Shown here: in pieces, positions 7,509-16,592 of the stretch
How the letters are laid out: each line of letters opens with the position of its first letter
Position numbering within the stretch: position 1 is the stretch's first letter
Source of the DNA: Atopococcus tabaci DSM 17538
GTDB lineage: Bacteria > Bacillota > Bacilli > Lactobacillales > Carnobacteriaceae_A
Direction: 5' to 3'
Assembly: GCF_000429585.1 (NCBI RefSeq)
Contig: NZ_AUCD01000002.1
Span: 28,392-92,391, forward strand
Length of the DNA: 64,000 nt
Notes under the pieces: generated by a model
Databases searched by the model: none
What the model was told of the DNA's origin: nothing
The model's input: the letters and a program-made list of their open reading frames with translations, nothing else
Translations under genes and position numbers: made by a program

Positions 7509-9329
7509 CTATTTGATTCCCACTTTGATGACGATTTCTCCATCGTATTTTTCCGGAGTATCGGAATAGTGGTTTAATTGAAGCAGGTGGATTTCCAACA
7601 CCGCTTCTTCTGTTTCTTCTCTGAATGTCGCTTCTTCCATAGTGATGTCATTGTTAATGGATGCGCCTGCCAACACTTCTTCGAATGCTCGCTGAAGGTC
7701 CAGCTCCAACAATACATCCGTATCGTTGTTTCTGACCAGTAACACCCCACGTCCGTCCCTTTCTTCCGTGCTGAGTGTATACCGTTCCCCATCTTTTGCA
7801 AACTCACTCGGCGGAGTCAATACGTTCCGTGGTTCATCATTGAAGTAGTAGCGCATGACTTGGTCAAACTCTTCCACGTTGAAAAACATTTGGTCTGTGA
7901 CTCCAAACACCGATGCGCGTCTGTAGTCTGGGATGTCGTCCACATCATCGGCAGCGTGAGACACCGGTTCAAATCCAAATAAATTCACGAAATCAAAGTT
8001 GCTTCCGCTGCTGGCTTCGATGCCCTCCACTCGGTCCAATTCATTCATTCGATTCAAGTATTGGTAGGAACGTGTAATCGTCTCTTTGTCTTCATCCGAA
8101 ACCGCTGCTTCATCCGCCGCTGTGATTTGGCCGTTTTGCAGCATGTTATTCCGCTCCAGAGCGTTTTCCAACTGGTGGACGTAATAACTCCGGCTTACGG
8201 TGAACGCATCGACCGGCGGCGTGATGGACATTAAGAGAAAGACCAACAGCAAACCACCAATCCACGTGTTTCTTTTGGAGAAAAAGCGGATGAAAATGAT
8301 ACCTGAAATAATGGTGAAAATGCCTGTCATAAGGACAAAATACCTACCGTGGGTCAATCCGATTTCCCGCATCCGCAAGAAAGAAGCAATCGTTTGAAAG
8401 AAAACCAACGGCACCAGCACTTTCGGGTACCAACGGATGAACATGTTCGCAAATGCATTGTCTAATGTGCTGGCCAGCAAGTACACTAGAATCCCTATCG
8501 TGGTGTATGCGACAAGCATCGGCTCCAATAAATTGTCTGTCCAAAAATCTCCGGTAATATTCAACAATAAATACGCAATTAAAATAACGGTGAACACAGC
8601 AATCAACGGGATGACAATGTATGAAATCAACCATTCCAGGCTTCGCGGCGGCGTGATGGCTTTTTCCATTTCCGCATACTCCGTCTCTTGTTCTTCCCGC
8701 GGCCGGCTTTCCAACCATTTTCCCGGGTATACCGGCGTCCAGATCAAGAACAACAACGGACCGATAAAGGAATAGATAGGGTTTTGGAAATGGAGGTACG
8801 TGTTGAGCGGAAGCTCAAACAGCAGCGTATCAACAGCTCCCAACAACAACGAAATACCAATTATCAAGACCAACGTGAATAAAAAGGCCAAAAACCCCGC
8901 CCGGAGCGCCGCCAACAATGAGTGATGGAATCCTGTCCGGCTGCGAATGGAAGGAACCCAAACAAATGTGATCCATAAAGCAAAGAAAATCAACGACGTC
9001 CGGATGATGTCCGGCAATTCCTCCAGACCGCCTGCTGCAACCAAAAAGTAATACAAGATGGAGAAGAGCACGGCACCTCCGTAGAGCAGCCACCGCTTCT
9101 GCGCGGCAGAATAAAACCGCTCATAGATGATTTGCGCAACCACCGCCGCCAACGCGCCGACGTAACAAGTGGTGATGAACCGGCCGATATCCGCATCCCG
9201 AAAAGACTCTCCGATAGCGATAGCATTTAACCCTGTCCCCGCTATAAAGTAAAGGAACGCCAGCGGAAAACGCATCACTGTCGGGCCGATGTTTTGAAAC
9301 AATTCCCGTGCACGGTTTGTTATTTTCAT
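7509..9329 (-). CDS. DUF4153 multi-pass membrane protein
   Basis: A 606-residue integral membrane protein. About eleven hydrophobic helices fill residues 15-390, followed by a soluble C-terminal domain of roughly 215 residues, acidic and probably extracytoplasmic (DEAAVSDEDKETITRSYQYLNRMNELD). This layout matches DUF4153 proteins, whose function is not established. AAAGGTGA precedes the ATG at 9329. The nnrE gene ends 22 bp upstream, so both are probably on one transcript ended by the hairpin at 7462. I cannot infer a substrate or partner. Confidence 0.8.
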   Translation of the reverse strand: MKITNRARELFQNIGPTVMRFPLAFLYFIAGTGLNAIAIGESFRDADIGRFITTCYVGALAAVVAQIIYERFYSAAQKRWLLYGGAVLFSILYYFLVAAGGLEELPDIIRTSLIFFALWITFVWVPSIRSRTGFHHSLLAALRAGFLAFLFTLVLIIGISLLLGAVDTLLFELPLNTYLHFQNPIYSFIGPLLFLIWTPVYPGKWLESRPREEQETEYAEMEKAITPPRSLEWLISYIVIPLIAVFTVILIAYLLLNITGDFWTDNLLEPMLVAYTTIGILVYLLASTLDNAFANMFIRWYPKVLVPLVFFQTIASFLRMREIGLTHGRYFVLMTGIFTIISGIIFIRFFSKRNTWIGGLLLVFLLMSITPPVDAFTVSRSYYVHQLENALERNNMLQNGQITAADEAAVSDEDKETITRSYQYLNRMNELDRVEGIEASSGSNFDFVNLFGFEPVSHAADDVDDIPDYRRASVFGVTDQMFFNVEEFDQVMRYYFNDEPRNVLTPPSEFAKDGERYTLSTEERDGRGVLLVRNNDTDVLLELDLQRAFEEVLAGASINNDITMEEATFREETEEAVLEIHLLQLNHYSDTPEKYDGEIVIKVGIK

Positions 9330-9351
9330 TTTGTCACCTTTTTCTCTGAAT

Positions 9352-10011
9352 TTATTGATGTGTCACTCTTTCCAGTACAAATGCCGGGTAACCGATATCT
9401 GCGATGACCACTTTTCCCGACACCCTTTTCCCGGCTTCCGTTTCCATTCCCGTTTTTTTCCAACCGAATGTCACCGTATGGTCTGCCTGTACCGCTGCCC
9501 CCATCACCTCCCCGGTATTTCCCGATAGACCGGATGCGATATCCACCGAAAACACTTCCGCTTTCTCCCGGTTGATTTGGTCGATTAGTCTTTTGTACGA
9601 CCCCTTCACTTCCCGATTCAATCCGATGCCAAACAGCGCATCCACCAGAACCGTATACTGCGTCCACTCAACGTTCAACGCATCCATAAAGACGTTCACA
9701 CCTATATTTCGGGCGATGGCCAGCTGTTGCTTGGTCTCTTTTGAAGCGGTTTGTTCGTCTCCCACCAATAAAATATCCACCGGGCGTTCCTTCAAAAAGA
9801 GCATTCTTCCTACAGCTATGCCATCCGCTCCGTTATTCCCGGTTCCGCATACTGCCAATATGCGTGCGGAGGCAGAAGTGTTTTCCAGGACATACTCACT
9901 CGCTGCCAATGCCGCCCGTTCCATCAACACCATGGAAGGGATTCCTACTTCCTCAATTGTGTACTGGTCGATCACTTTCATTTGTTCGCCGGTCACAAGT
10001 CGTTGAGACAT
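9352..10011 (-). CDS. nnrE: NAD(P)H-hydrate epimerase
   Basis: Epimerises damaged R-NAD(P)HX to the S form that a dehydratase then repairs; cytosolic metabolite-repair enzyme. The 219-residue protein is the YjeF N-terminal domain alone: CGTGNNGADGIAVGRML (nucleotide site, about residues 52-68), VDALFGIGLNREV (about 125-137) and FSVDIASGLSG (about 155-165, with the catalytic Asp). Many bacteria fuse this to the ADP-dependent dehydratase NnrD; here the partner is not fused and not in the window. AGGAGGAAGAAAG lies before the ATG. Confidence 0.9.
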   Translation of the reverse strand: MSQRLVTGEQMKVIDQYTIEEVGIPSMVLMERAALAASEYVLENTSASARILAVCGTGNNGADGIAVGRMLFLKERPVDILLVGDEQTASKETKQQLAIARNIGVNVFMDALNVEWTQYTVLVDALFGIGLNREVKGSYKRLIDQINREKAEVFSVDIASGLSGNTGEVMGAAVQADHTVTFGWKKTGMETEAGKRVSGKVVIADIGYPAFVLERVTHQ

Positions 10012-10195
10012 CTTTCTTCCTCCTCCTGTATCTTTATGCTCAGTATACCGTTTACATCAAAAAATATCAGCTTGGTTTATTGTAAATTTTGCATAAATCA
10101 TTCGTATCGAATTGGATAAATTCATTGTTTTCCCTACCTTTTAGAGGCGGATCCGCATTATAATAAAGGAAAGAACAAATTTTTAACAGAGATAT

Positions 10196-10255
10196 ATTAC
10201 TTTACCTGCCGTAGTAATCTTGCTATACTTTAATTACTACGACAGATGAAGTAAT
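10196..10255 (+). promoter_or_regulatory. promoter flanked by a 23-bp inverted repeat (PadR operator)
   Basis: Two 23-nt arms (10196-10218 and 10233-10255) match as inverted repeats at 19-20 positions, with outer ATTACTT and inner CGTAGTAAT blocks perfect. The -10 TATACT (10224-10229, with TG extension) sits in the loop, and a -35 like TTTACC (10201-10206) 17 bp upstream lies in the left arm. A repressor bound here would occlude the promoter of its own gene, 12 bp downstream. Confidence 0.75.
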
Positions 10256-10266
10256 GAGGTGGCTGT

Positions 10267-10617
10267 ATGATTTCAGGCGATGTGATGCGAGGGTTCAACG
10301 ATCTGCTTATTTTATCTCTCTTGTCCAAGGAAGACTCGTATGGGTATCGTATTTCACAGTCAATCAAAGACGCTTCCGGCGGCTTATACGTCATGAAAGA
10401 GACAACGCTGTACTCAGCGTTCAATCGATTGGAAAAAAATGGGTTGATCGCTTCCTATGCCAGTTCAGAAACTTTTGGTAAACCACGGACGTATTACCGA
10501 ATTACAGCTGACGGGCTGGATGTTTATATGAAGAAATTGGTTGAGTGGGAACAAGTGAAACACATCATTGATCGGTTTACCAAAGAGGAGGAGAAACAGA
10601 ATGGACACCATTCGTGA
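10267..10617 (+). CDS. PadR-family transcriptional regulator
   Basis: A 116-residue winged-helix repressor. The domain runs from LLILSLLSKEDSYGYRISQSI through TTLYSAFNRLEKNGLIASY (recognition helix and wing) to RTYYRITADGLDVYMKKLVEW, followed by a short C-terminal helix for dimerisation. PadR proteins of this size sense small ligands or act with a membrane partner. GAGGTGG precedes the ATG. The gene overlaps the next by 17 bp, so the two are cotranscribed and probably coupled. The inverted repeat over its promoter suggests autorepression. Confidence 0.92.
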   Translation: MISGDVMRGFNDLLILSLLSKEDSYGYRISQSIKDASGGLYVMKETTLYSAFNRLEKNGLIASYASSETFGKPRTYYRITADGLDVYMKKLVEWEQVKHIIDRFTKEEEKQNGHHS

Positions 10618-11581
10618 ATATGTTGAATCGGTATTTGCCCAGCTTCCCCGCACAAGTGACATGGAAAGATTGAAAGAAGAAATTCTCGCCAATATGGAAG
10701 AAAAATACACAGAATTGACCGCCCAAGGAGTGCCGGAAAATGAAGCAATCGGGACTGTATTGACGGAATTTGGCAACATCGATGAAATCATTGACGAGTA
10801 TGGTTACGAAAAAGACGTCGTTTATGACGAAGATACCTTGCTTCTGACAGACGAAGAAGCGGACGCGTTTTTGTCTCACCGTCTCCGGTTCGCGGCCGGC
10901 ATCGCCAGTGGAGTGTTTCTCAGCATCATGGCTCCGGCAACGATGCTGCTGTTTCAACAGATGTCCGAGACCTTCCCTATCATCCGGGAATGGCCGGAAA
11001 CGATGAGGCAAATTTTATCGATTGTCCCTTTGCTTGTCTTGATTGCAATTGGCGTGGCCTTGTTTATTTTAGTGGGCTTCAAGGAAGAACAGTTCGATCT
11101 GGACAAAAAAATTATTCAATTGGAACCTCCTACCCGGGTGCGTGTGACGAAAGAGTTCGACCGCTTCAAATCAAAATTCGCCAAAGCCATTACCACAGGC
11201 GTCGTCCTCTGTATTTTAGCCCCCATCACCCTGCTCTTGTCAATCGCCTTTTTGGGCCGAAACAACTTGCTCTCGGTGGTGTTCCTGTTGAGCTTTATCG
11301 CTCTTGGCGTTTTCTTGTTTATCTTCTACGGCATCCTCTATTCCACCTATCAAAAGCTGCTGGGGATCGGGGAATACGCACCGGAAAAAATCCGTGCGGA
11401 AAAGTTATCCGATGTCATCGCCAGTATCGTGTTCCCTCTGGCAACCGTGTTTTACCTTATCGCCGGCTTTGTTTTTGATGCATGGGGTACCGCCTGGATT
11501 GTGTTTCCGATTGTCGGCATTCTCTTCGGCATCTTCAACGGCGCCTACCAAAGTTATTTGACATTGAAAAACAGAAAATAA
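10601..11581 (+). CDS. membrane protein with N-terminal helical (HAAS/permease-prefix) domain
   Basis: A 326-residue protein. Residues 1-70 form an alpha-helical domain (YVESVFAQLPRTSDMERLKEEI ... GNIDEIIDEYGY) of the kind called HAAS or permease prefix domain 1, often encoded next to PadR repressors. Then come three pairs of membrane helices: about 95-160, 200-250 and 270-320, separated by charged loops. GAGGAGGAG lies before the ATG at 10601, inside the end of the PadR gene. The pair probably forms an envelope-sensing module, but the signal is unknown. Confidence 0.75.
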   Translation: MDTIREYVESVFAQLPRTSDMERLKEEILANMEEKYTELTAQGVPENEAIGTVLTEFGNIDEIIDEYGYEKDVVYDEDTLLLTDEEADAFLSHRLRFAAGIASGVFLSIMAPATMLLFQQMSETFPIIREWPETMRQILSIVPLLVLIAIGVALFILVGFKEEQFDLDKKIIQLEPPTRVRVTKEFDRFKSKFAKAITTGVVLCILAPITLLLSIAFLGRNNLLSVVFLLSFIALGVFLFIFYGILYSTYQKLLGIGEYAPEKIRAEKLSDVIASIVFPLATVFYLIAGFVFDAWGTAWIVFPIVGILFGIFNGAYQSYLTLKNRK

Positions 11582-11657
11582 ATGTGAAGCCGTTTGTCGC
11601 AGGACAAGCGGCTTTTACTGTGTATAGATGCGAACGCCCTTCTGTTTCCCCTTTTAG

Positions 11658-11732
11658 ATTGATAAACGCGGTTTATCGATTTAACTTCCTCTTTTTTCTT
11701 ACTTTTCCCATTGATAAACACTGTTTATCAAT
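11658..11732. repeat. two related palindromes, ATTGATAAAC type
   Basis: ATTGATAAAC-N3-GTTTATCAAT occurs perfectly at 11710-11732 and with one arm mismatch at 11658-11680, centres 52 bp apart. They lie between the end of the PadR-partner gene and a terminator, with no promoter or gene start close by. Confidence 0.6.
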
Positions 11733-11773
11733 CTCTATGCCTCTCCATTTCAACGATTCAGATTCATAAATGG

Positions 11774-11816
11774 AAAAAGGCATCCGCTCTCAACAAAGCG
11801 GATGCCTTCTTTTTAT
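11774..11816. terminator. bidirectional terminator
   Basis: 12-bp stem AAGGCATCCGCT/AGCGGATGCCTT with A and T runs, between the convergent PadR operon and pepF. Confidence 0.85.
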
Positions 11817-13615
11817 ATTTGTTCAGTCAATGCGATGATGCGGTCTACGGTTTCGTCCAAGTAGTGGATGGTGTCATCCAATGGTTTGGATGTGGTGATG
11901 TCCACTCCCGCAACTGCAGCGGCTTCGACCGGTTCTTTTTGGTCGCCGAGTTTCAGGAATTCCAACCAATTTTCGACCATCGGCTGGCCTTCTTCTTTCA
12001 GTTTCAAAAATGCCTGGGTGGCAATCGTCAATCCGGCTGAATACGTGTACGGATACAAGCCCATGTAATAATGCGGTTGGCGCATCCAAGTGAGCTCGGC
12101 TCCTGGATTGATTTCCACGTCTTCTCCCCAAAACTGTTCCAACACACCCCGTTTAAGTTCACTTAATTTCGCGGCATCGAACCCTTTGCCTGCATCCACC
12201 AAGCGGTACACTTCGCGCTGGTACGCTGCTTCGAGCAGGTGGGTCACGAAGTTGTGGAAATAGGTATTGGAAATCATCTTCGTCAATGCGAATCGTTCTT
12301 GGCGCGGATCGTCGCTCTTGCGCTGCAAGTAGTCCGTCAACAGCAATTCATTGAACGTGGAGGGCGCTTCGATCAAATACAAGGACGGGTTGGACCCCAA
12401 AATCGAGTTGTTCTCGTTGGTCAAAATACCCTGTCCGGCGTGGCCGAGTTCATGAATCAAGGTATATACATCAGACAACTGATTGGTCCAGGACATCAAG
12501 ATGTACGGATGCGTGTCATAAGTGGTCGAGCAGAATCCGCCGGTTGATTTTCCAACGTTTTGCACGAAATCCACCCAGCGTTCCGGATAAGCTTTCATGA
12601 TGCGGTCGGTGTAGTCGTCTCCCAAGCTGCTTACCGCATCCGCCACGATGTCTTTGGATTCTTCAATGGTCACCGGCATGGAATAGTCGGTGTCCAAGTC
12701 GATTTTCAAATCGGCGTACGTGATTTTGTCCAAGCTGTGCACTTCTTTCAAGTGAGCGGCGTATTTGCGCATCACCGGCGCCAAGTCGGACATGATGATG
12801 TCGATCTGCCGGTTATAAAGTTCTTGGTCCACTTCCTGCCCGTACAACAAGTAATCGATGACAGAGTCGAAACCGCGCATTGTGGCCATCGTTTTCTCGT
12901 ATTGGATTTGAGTGTAATACGTTGTCGCGACCACGTTTTGGTATTGACGGAGTACAGCGGAAAATTTGTCGAAAGCTGCGCGGCGGATGTCTGCATCCGG
13001 GTGGAACGCGTAATAGTCTTCATACAACACAAAGCTCAATGGATAATCTTTTCCGTCCACTGTGAAGGTACCAAAGTCCATGTCCGCCAATTTTGCCTGG
13101 TCGTAAATGGATTCTGGTGCAGAAAGAACCGGGCTCAATTGTGCCAATGCTTTTTCCACCGCCGGGTCCAAGCGGATATCTTTGTTCTTCTTGATGTGGC
13201 GGATATATGGAGCCAGTCTTGGTTCACTTTGAGCCGCTTCATCCAATGTGTTTGTGTCCACTGACATCAATTCGGTATCGAAAAAAGACAGTTGGGTGGC
13301 CAATTCAGCCGATACGTTTTGCATGTACCGGGACAATTCTATGTAATCGGAATTGGTCAAGTCCGTGCTTGCCGGCAAATAGGCGTATTGGTTGGTCCGT
13401 TGGAAAACGGTCATGATGGATTCAAATTCGGTCAATGCTCCCAAAACGATGGACGTGGATGACAAGTTTCCTTCGTATTTCTTGGAAAATTGCTCGACAT
13501 CTTGTTTCAATTGGTCGACCGCCTGTTGGAACTCTTCGCGTGTCTGATACAACGCGCTTAAATCCCATGTCAGCTGTTCTTGCACTTCTGAACGTTTTTT
13601 TAGTTCTTCTTGCAT
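11813..13615 (-). CDS. pepF: oligoendopeptidase F (copy 1)
   Basis: Cytosolic M3B zinc metallopeptidase that trims oligopeptides of about 7-17 residues. The 600-residue length is normal. The metal site HELGHAGQG lies near residue 385, with the third ligand glutamate in YLIEAPSTFNELLLTDYL downstream. The long open frame continues 85 codons upstream, but MQEELKKRSEVQEQLTWDLSALY at 13615 is the family start and has GAGGAG before it. A second copy lies at 26808-28616; the two are colinear over their length, including LTWDLxALY, MATMRGFDSV and the C-terminal TIHYLDxxVDxII. Confidence 0.93.
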   Translation of the reverse strand: MQEELKKRSEVQEQLTWDLSALYQTREEFQQAVDQLKQDVEQFSKKYEGNLSSTSIVLGALTEFESIMTVFQRTNQYAYLPASTDLTNSDYIELSRYMQNVSAELATQLSFFDTELMSVDTNTLDEAAQSEPRLAPYIRHIKKNKDIRLDPAVEKALAQLSPVLSAPESIYDQAKLADMDFGTFTVDGKDYPLSFVLYEDYYAFHPDADIRRAAFDKFSAVLRQYQNVVATTYYTQIQYEKTMATMRGFDSVIDYLLYGQEVDQELYNRQIDIIMSDLAPVMRKYAAHLKEVHSLDKITYADLKIDLDTDYSMPVTIEESKDIVADAVSSLGDDYTDRIMKAYPERWVDFVQNVGKSTGGFCSTTYDTHPYILMSWTNQLSDVYTLIHELGHAGQGILTNENNSILGSNPSLYLIEAPSTFNELLLTDYLQRKSDDPRQERFALTKMISNTYFHNFVTHLLEAAYQREVYRLVDAGKGFDAAKLSELKRGVLEQFWGEDVEINPGAELTWMRQPHYYMGLYPYTYSAGLTIATQAFLKLKEEGQPMVENWLEFLKLGDQKEPVEAAAVAGVDITTSKPLDDTIHYLDETVDRIIALTEQI

Positions 13616-13710
13616 CCTGGTAATCGCTCCTCTTTTTCTTCGTATTTTTTCATCTGTTTCTAATGACCAGTATAGCACTTTCCGTCGAAAAACGAACCGG
13701 TTTCTTGCAT

Positions 13711-13751
13711 AAAAAAATCCATCGATCCGTGAAGCAGGCGAATCAATGGAT
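13711..13751 (-). terminator. terminator of MATE gene 1
   Basis: Stem ATCCATCGAT/ATCAATGGAT (one mismatch) with a T7 run on the minus strand, 7 bp past the stop codon. Confidence 0.8.
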
Positions 13752-13757
13752 GAAATC

Positions 13758-15155
13758 TTAATTTTTGTCGTAAATGCGTTGGGGTTCCCGTGATTTCTTT
13801 TGGGTTTCTTCCGGCATTGGTTCAATGATTTTGTAATAGAGAGACCGAATGAAATACGCACACAGCACAACTGAAGTCAGTTCTGACGCGGGATACGCCC
13901 ACCACACCATCGACACGTTCCCTGTCAGCGAGAAGAGATATGCCAACGGAACCAGCACAATCAGCTGTCGTATCAGCGATACCATCAGACTGGTCATGCC
14001 TTTTCCAAATGCCTGGAAAGCGGCTGTCATGACGATGCTGAAGCCGGCAAACACATACCCCAGGCTGATGATGCGCACTGCCGGAACTCCAATCGCCAAC
14101 ATGTCTCCCGATGCATTGAACAACTTGAGCAACGACTCCGGAAACAATTGGAAAATCAGGAGCCCCGCTGTCATGATCCCTGTGGCATAAATCGAGCAGA
14201 CACGAAGGATTTGAATCAAACGGTTTTTGTTCTGCGCCCCATAATTGTACGCCACAACAGGAATCATGCCGTTATTCAATCCGAAAATCGGCATAAACAC
14301 AAAACTTTGCAAGCGGGTGTATGCTCCGTAGACCGCCGTCGCGCTGGCAGAAAATTGAAGCAAGATGTTGTTTAATGCAAATGTGGTCACCGACATCACA
14401 GAACTCATGACCATGGACGGAATCCCGACAGAGTAAATGCCTTTAACGGTTTCCCATTTGGGACGGAATTTGCGGAAACGAAGCGTGACTTCTGTATTCT
14501 TTTTGCGATTGAAATAAAACGCCAGCGACGCTGCGGAAATCTGGGCGATAACAGTGGCTATGGCCGCCCCTCTGACACCCAGCTGGGGCATCCCGAACAA
14601 GCCAAAAATCAAAATGGGGTCCAGGACAATATTGAACAGTGCGCCGGCTCCCTGCGTGATCATGGTATAAAATGTTCGCCCGGTAGCCTGCAGCATCCGT
14701 TCAAACGTGAACTGGAAAAACTTTCCCATCGAAAAACACATGACAATGGTCAGATACTCTATCCCATGCCGCAGGATTTCCGGGTCGTTGGTTTGTGATT
14801 CAAAAAAGGGTACCACAACCGTCAATCCGAAAACCAAAAAAACCAAGTAATGAATCAGCGATAAAAACACGCCGTGGATGGCGGCATCATTGGCATCTGC
14901 AAACCTCTTTTCGCCAAGCCGTCTGGACAGTAGAGCGTTCATCCCTACACCAGAGCCCACTTGCACGGCAATCATCAAATGTTGAATGGGAAACGCCAAG
15001 GTCACCGCCGTCAGCGCTTTTTCGCTGATTTGCGCCACAAAAATGCTGTCGATAATATTGTACAATGATTGAACCAACATAGAAATCATCAAAGGGAAAG
15101 ACACAGTGAGAATCAATCGATTGACCGGCATGGTTCCCATCTTATTTTCCTGCAT
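13758..15155 (-). CDS. MATE-family multidrug/metabolite exporter (copy 1)
   Basis: A 465-residue, twelve-helix cation-coupled exporter. The start KMGTMPVNRLILTVSFPLMISMLVQSLYNIIDSIFVAQ and the second-half echo YSVGIPSMVMSSVMSVTTFALNNILLQFS show the two homologous halves. It is close to the second copy at 18333-19718 throughout (ALLSRxLGEK, GAxxNIVLDPILIFG). TTGACC-17-GATAAT lies just upstream, so it has its own promoter. It follows the ridA-patB-M20 operon after that operon's terminator. Substrate unknown; drug, dye or metabolite export are all possible. Confidence 0.9.
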   Translation of the reverse strand: MQENKMGTMPVNRLILTVSFPLMISMLVQSLYNIIDSIFVAQISEKALTAVTLAFPIQHLMIAVQVGSGVGMNALLSRRLGEKRFADANDAAIHGVFLSLIHYLVFLVFGLTVVVPFFESQTNDPEILRHGIEYLTIVMCFSMGKFFQFTFERMLQATGRTFYTMITQGAGALFNIVLDPILIFGLFGMPQLGVRGAAIATVIAQISAASLAFYFNRKKNTEVTLRFRKFRPKWETVKGIYSVGIPSMVMSSVMSVTTFALNNILLQFSASATAVYGAYTRLQSFVFMPIFGLNNGMIPVVAYNYGAQNKNRLIQILRVCSIYATGIMTAGLLIFQLFPESLLKLFNASGDMLAIGVPAVRIISLGYVFAGFSIVMTAAFQAFGKGMTSLMVSLIRQLIVLVPLAYLFSLTGNVSMVWWAYPASELTSVVLCAYFIRSLYYKIIEPMPEETQKKSREPQRIYDKN

Positions 15156-15181
15156 AATCCCCCCACCCCTTCTTTCCTCCC

Positions 15182-15210
15182 ATTATCGTGATTTTCCTCG
15201 CAACGGTCAA
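15182..15210 (-). promoter_or_regulatory. promoter of MATE gene 1
   Basis: On the minus strand: -35 TTGACC (15205-15210), 17-bp spacer, -10 GATAAT (15182-15187). The expected transcript would have a leader of only about 20 nt. Confidence 0.65.
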
Positions 15211-15253
15211 TTGGAAGGGATTTATCCAAAGAAATATTTTTCTGCCCGCACAC

Positions 15254-15281
15254 AAAAAGCTCCCCGTGCATTCACGGGGAG
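15254..15281 (-). terminator. terminator of the ridA-patB-M20 operon
   Basis: Perfect 9-bp stem CTCCCCGTG/CACGGGGAG with a 4-nt loop and a short T run on the minus strand, 7 bp past the M20 stop. Confidence 0.82.
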
Positions 15282-15287
15282 AGAAAG

Positions 15288-16502
15288 TTAATTTGTTTCA
15301 TTCAAGAAGTCGACCGCAAACTTCGCAGCTGCGATCACACCGTAAATCAATGCCGCATCGTCCACGTCGAAGTATTCGTTGTGGTGTTCTGCGCCGCTTC
15401 CGTAAGTCTCGTTACCGACACCCACAAACGAGAAGCAGATGGGCGCAAGTTTAGCGTAGGCCGAGAAAGATTCCGAAGCAAACCATTGCACGCCTTCCAC
15501 CAAGGATCCCGGCAGCGCCTCCTGGATACTGTTTTGAGCGATTTCCGCCAAGCGGTTGTCATTGATGACCGGCTGCGCCAACGGTTTAAAGTTTTCCCCA
15601 AATGTGACGGTGCATCCGTGGGCTTTGGCAGTGTGTTCCGCCACCGACTTGACGATTTCCATCGACTTTTCCCCTTCAGGAACATCGAAGTACCGCAAAG
15701 ACCCTTCAATATCCACTTTGTCAGGAATCACATTCCACGTGGAACCGGCTTGGAATTTAGTCAGTCCCAACGTGACCGTTTTGGTGACATCCACTTGGTT
15801 GGCCCACGCGTTGGTCAGGCCGTTCAATATTTGAGTGGCCGCAAAAATCGGGTTGACGGACAAATCGGGACGCGAGCCGTGGCCGCCTTTTCCATGCACC
15901 GAAAAATCTACACGTGTCGACCCCGCCATACGCGGTCCGGCGTCCACACAAATTTTCCCCGTTTCCATAAACGAAGCCAAGTGGTTGCCGTAGACGGCAT
16001 CCAACCCTTTATCCCTCAAGTGGTCCACCATCGCATCGATGCCCGAATTGATTTCTTCGCCTTCTTCGAAAATGAAGTAGATTTTTCCGCTGAGTTGGTC
16101 CTTCAAGTCCGACAAGATTTTTATGGTGGTCAATACAATCGACATATGGCCGTCGTGACCACAGGCATGCATCACACCTGGGTTTTGGGAAATGTAGGCT
16201 CTTTTTTTGGACAGATTGCGCGGCTGCTCCTCAATCGGCAATGCGTCGATGTCCGTCCGGATTCCCAAAGTTTTTCCGGGTTTCCCGGTATCCAATAAGG
16301 CCGTGAATCCGGTGCTTCCCGGCACTTCTTCAATTTCCAAGCCCAGTTTGGCTGTTTCATTTTTTAAGTACTTGGATGTTTCCACCTCTTCGCCGCTGAG
16401 TTCCGGCCGTTCGTGTAAATAGCCGCGGCGTTCGATGGTCTCTTGTTCCAATGCGTTTGCTTTTTCCACAATCTGTTCAGTGAGTTGTGCGGTGGTGATC
16501 AT
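15288..16502 (-). CDS. M20-family amidohydrolase (N-acyl amino acid hydrolase)
   Basis: A 404-residue metal-dependent amidohydrolase of the M20D group, which removes N-acyl groups from amino acids or their conjugates. Visible metal-site motifs: GIRTDIDALPIEE (about residues 80-92), HACGHDGHMS (about 112-121) and FEEGEEINSG (about 145-154); the lid domain carries VHGKGGHGSRPDLSVNP. The C-terminal GSGAEHHNEYFDVDD gives the last ligand histidine. GGAGGAAACAGG precedes the ATG. It is the third gene after ridA and patB (90 bp from patB), which suggests deacylation of a substrate that PatB then cleaves. Confidence 0.88.
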   Translation of the reverse strand: MITTAQLTEQIVEKANALEQETIERRGYLHERPELSGEEVETSKYLKNETAKLGLEIEEVPGSTGFTALLDTGKPGKTLGIRTDIDALPIEEQPRNLSKKRAYISQNPGVMHACGHDGHMSIVLTTIKILSDLKDQLSGKIYFIFEEGEEINSGIDAMVDHLRDKGLDAVYGNHLASFMETGKICVDAGPRMAGSTRVDFSVHGKGGHGSRPDLSVNPIFAATQILNGLTNAWANQVDVTKTVTLGLTKFQAGSTWNVIPDKVDIEGSLRYFDVPEGEKSMEIVKSVAEHTAKAHGCTVTFGENFKPLAQPVINDNRLAEIAQNSIQEALPGSLVEGVQWFASESFSAYAKLAPICFSFVGVGNETYGSGAEHHNEYFDVDDAALIYGVIAAAKFAVDFLNETN

Positions 16503-16592
16503 CCTGTTTCCTCCTTGAAATGGCTTGCTTTAGAAAGGTTCTTCCAGTATAACACAGTTTATTTCTTCCGAGAAAAACCGGCGGATGATTTC

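Noticed and set aside
12560..13264. 234-codon plus-strand open frame
   Set aside because: Antisense to pepF copy 1 and without family resemblance or a translation signal.
15381..16298. 305-codon plus-strand open frame
   Set aside because: Antisense shadow of the M20 amidohydrolase gene, which is full length with all motifs.
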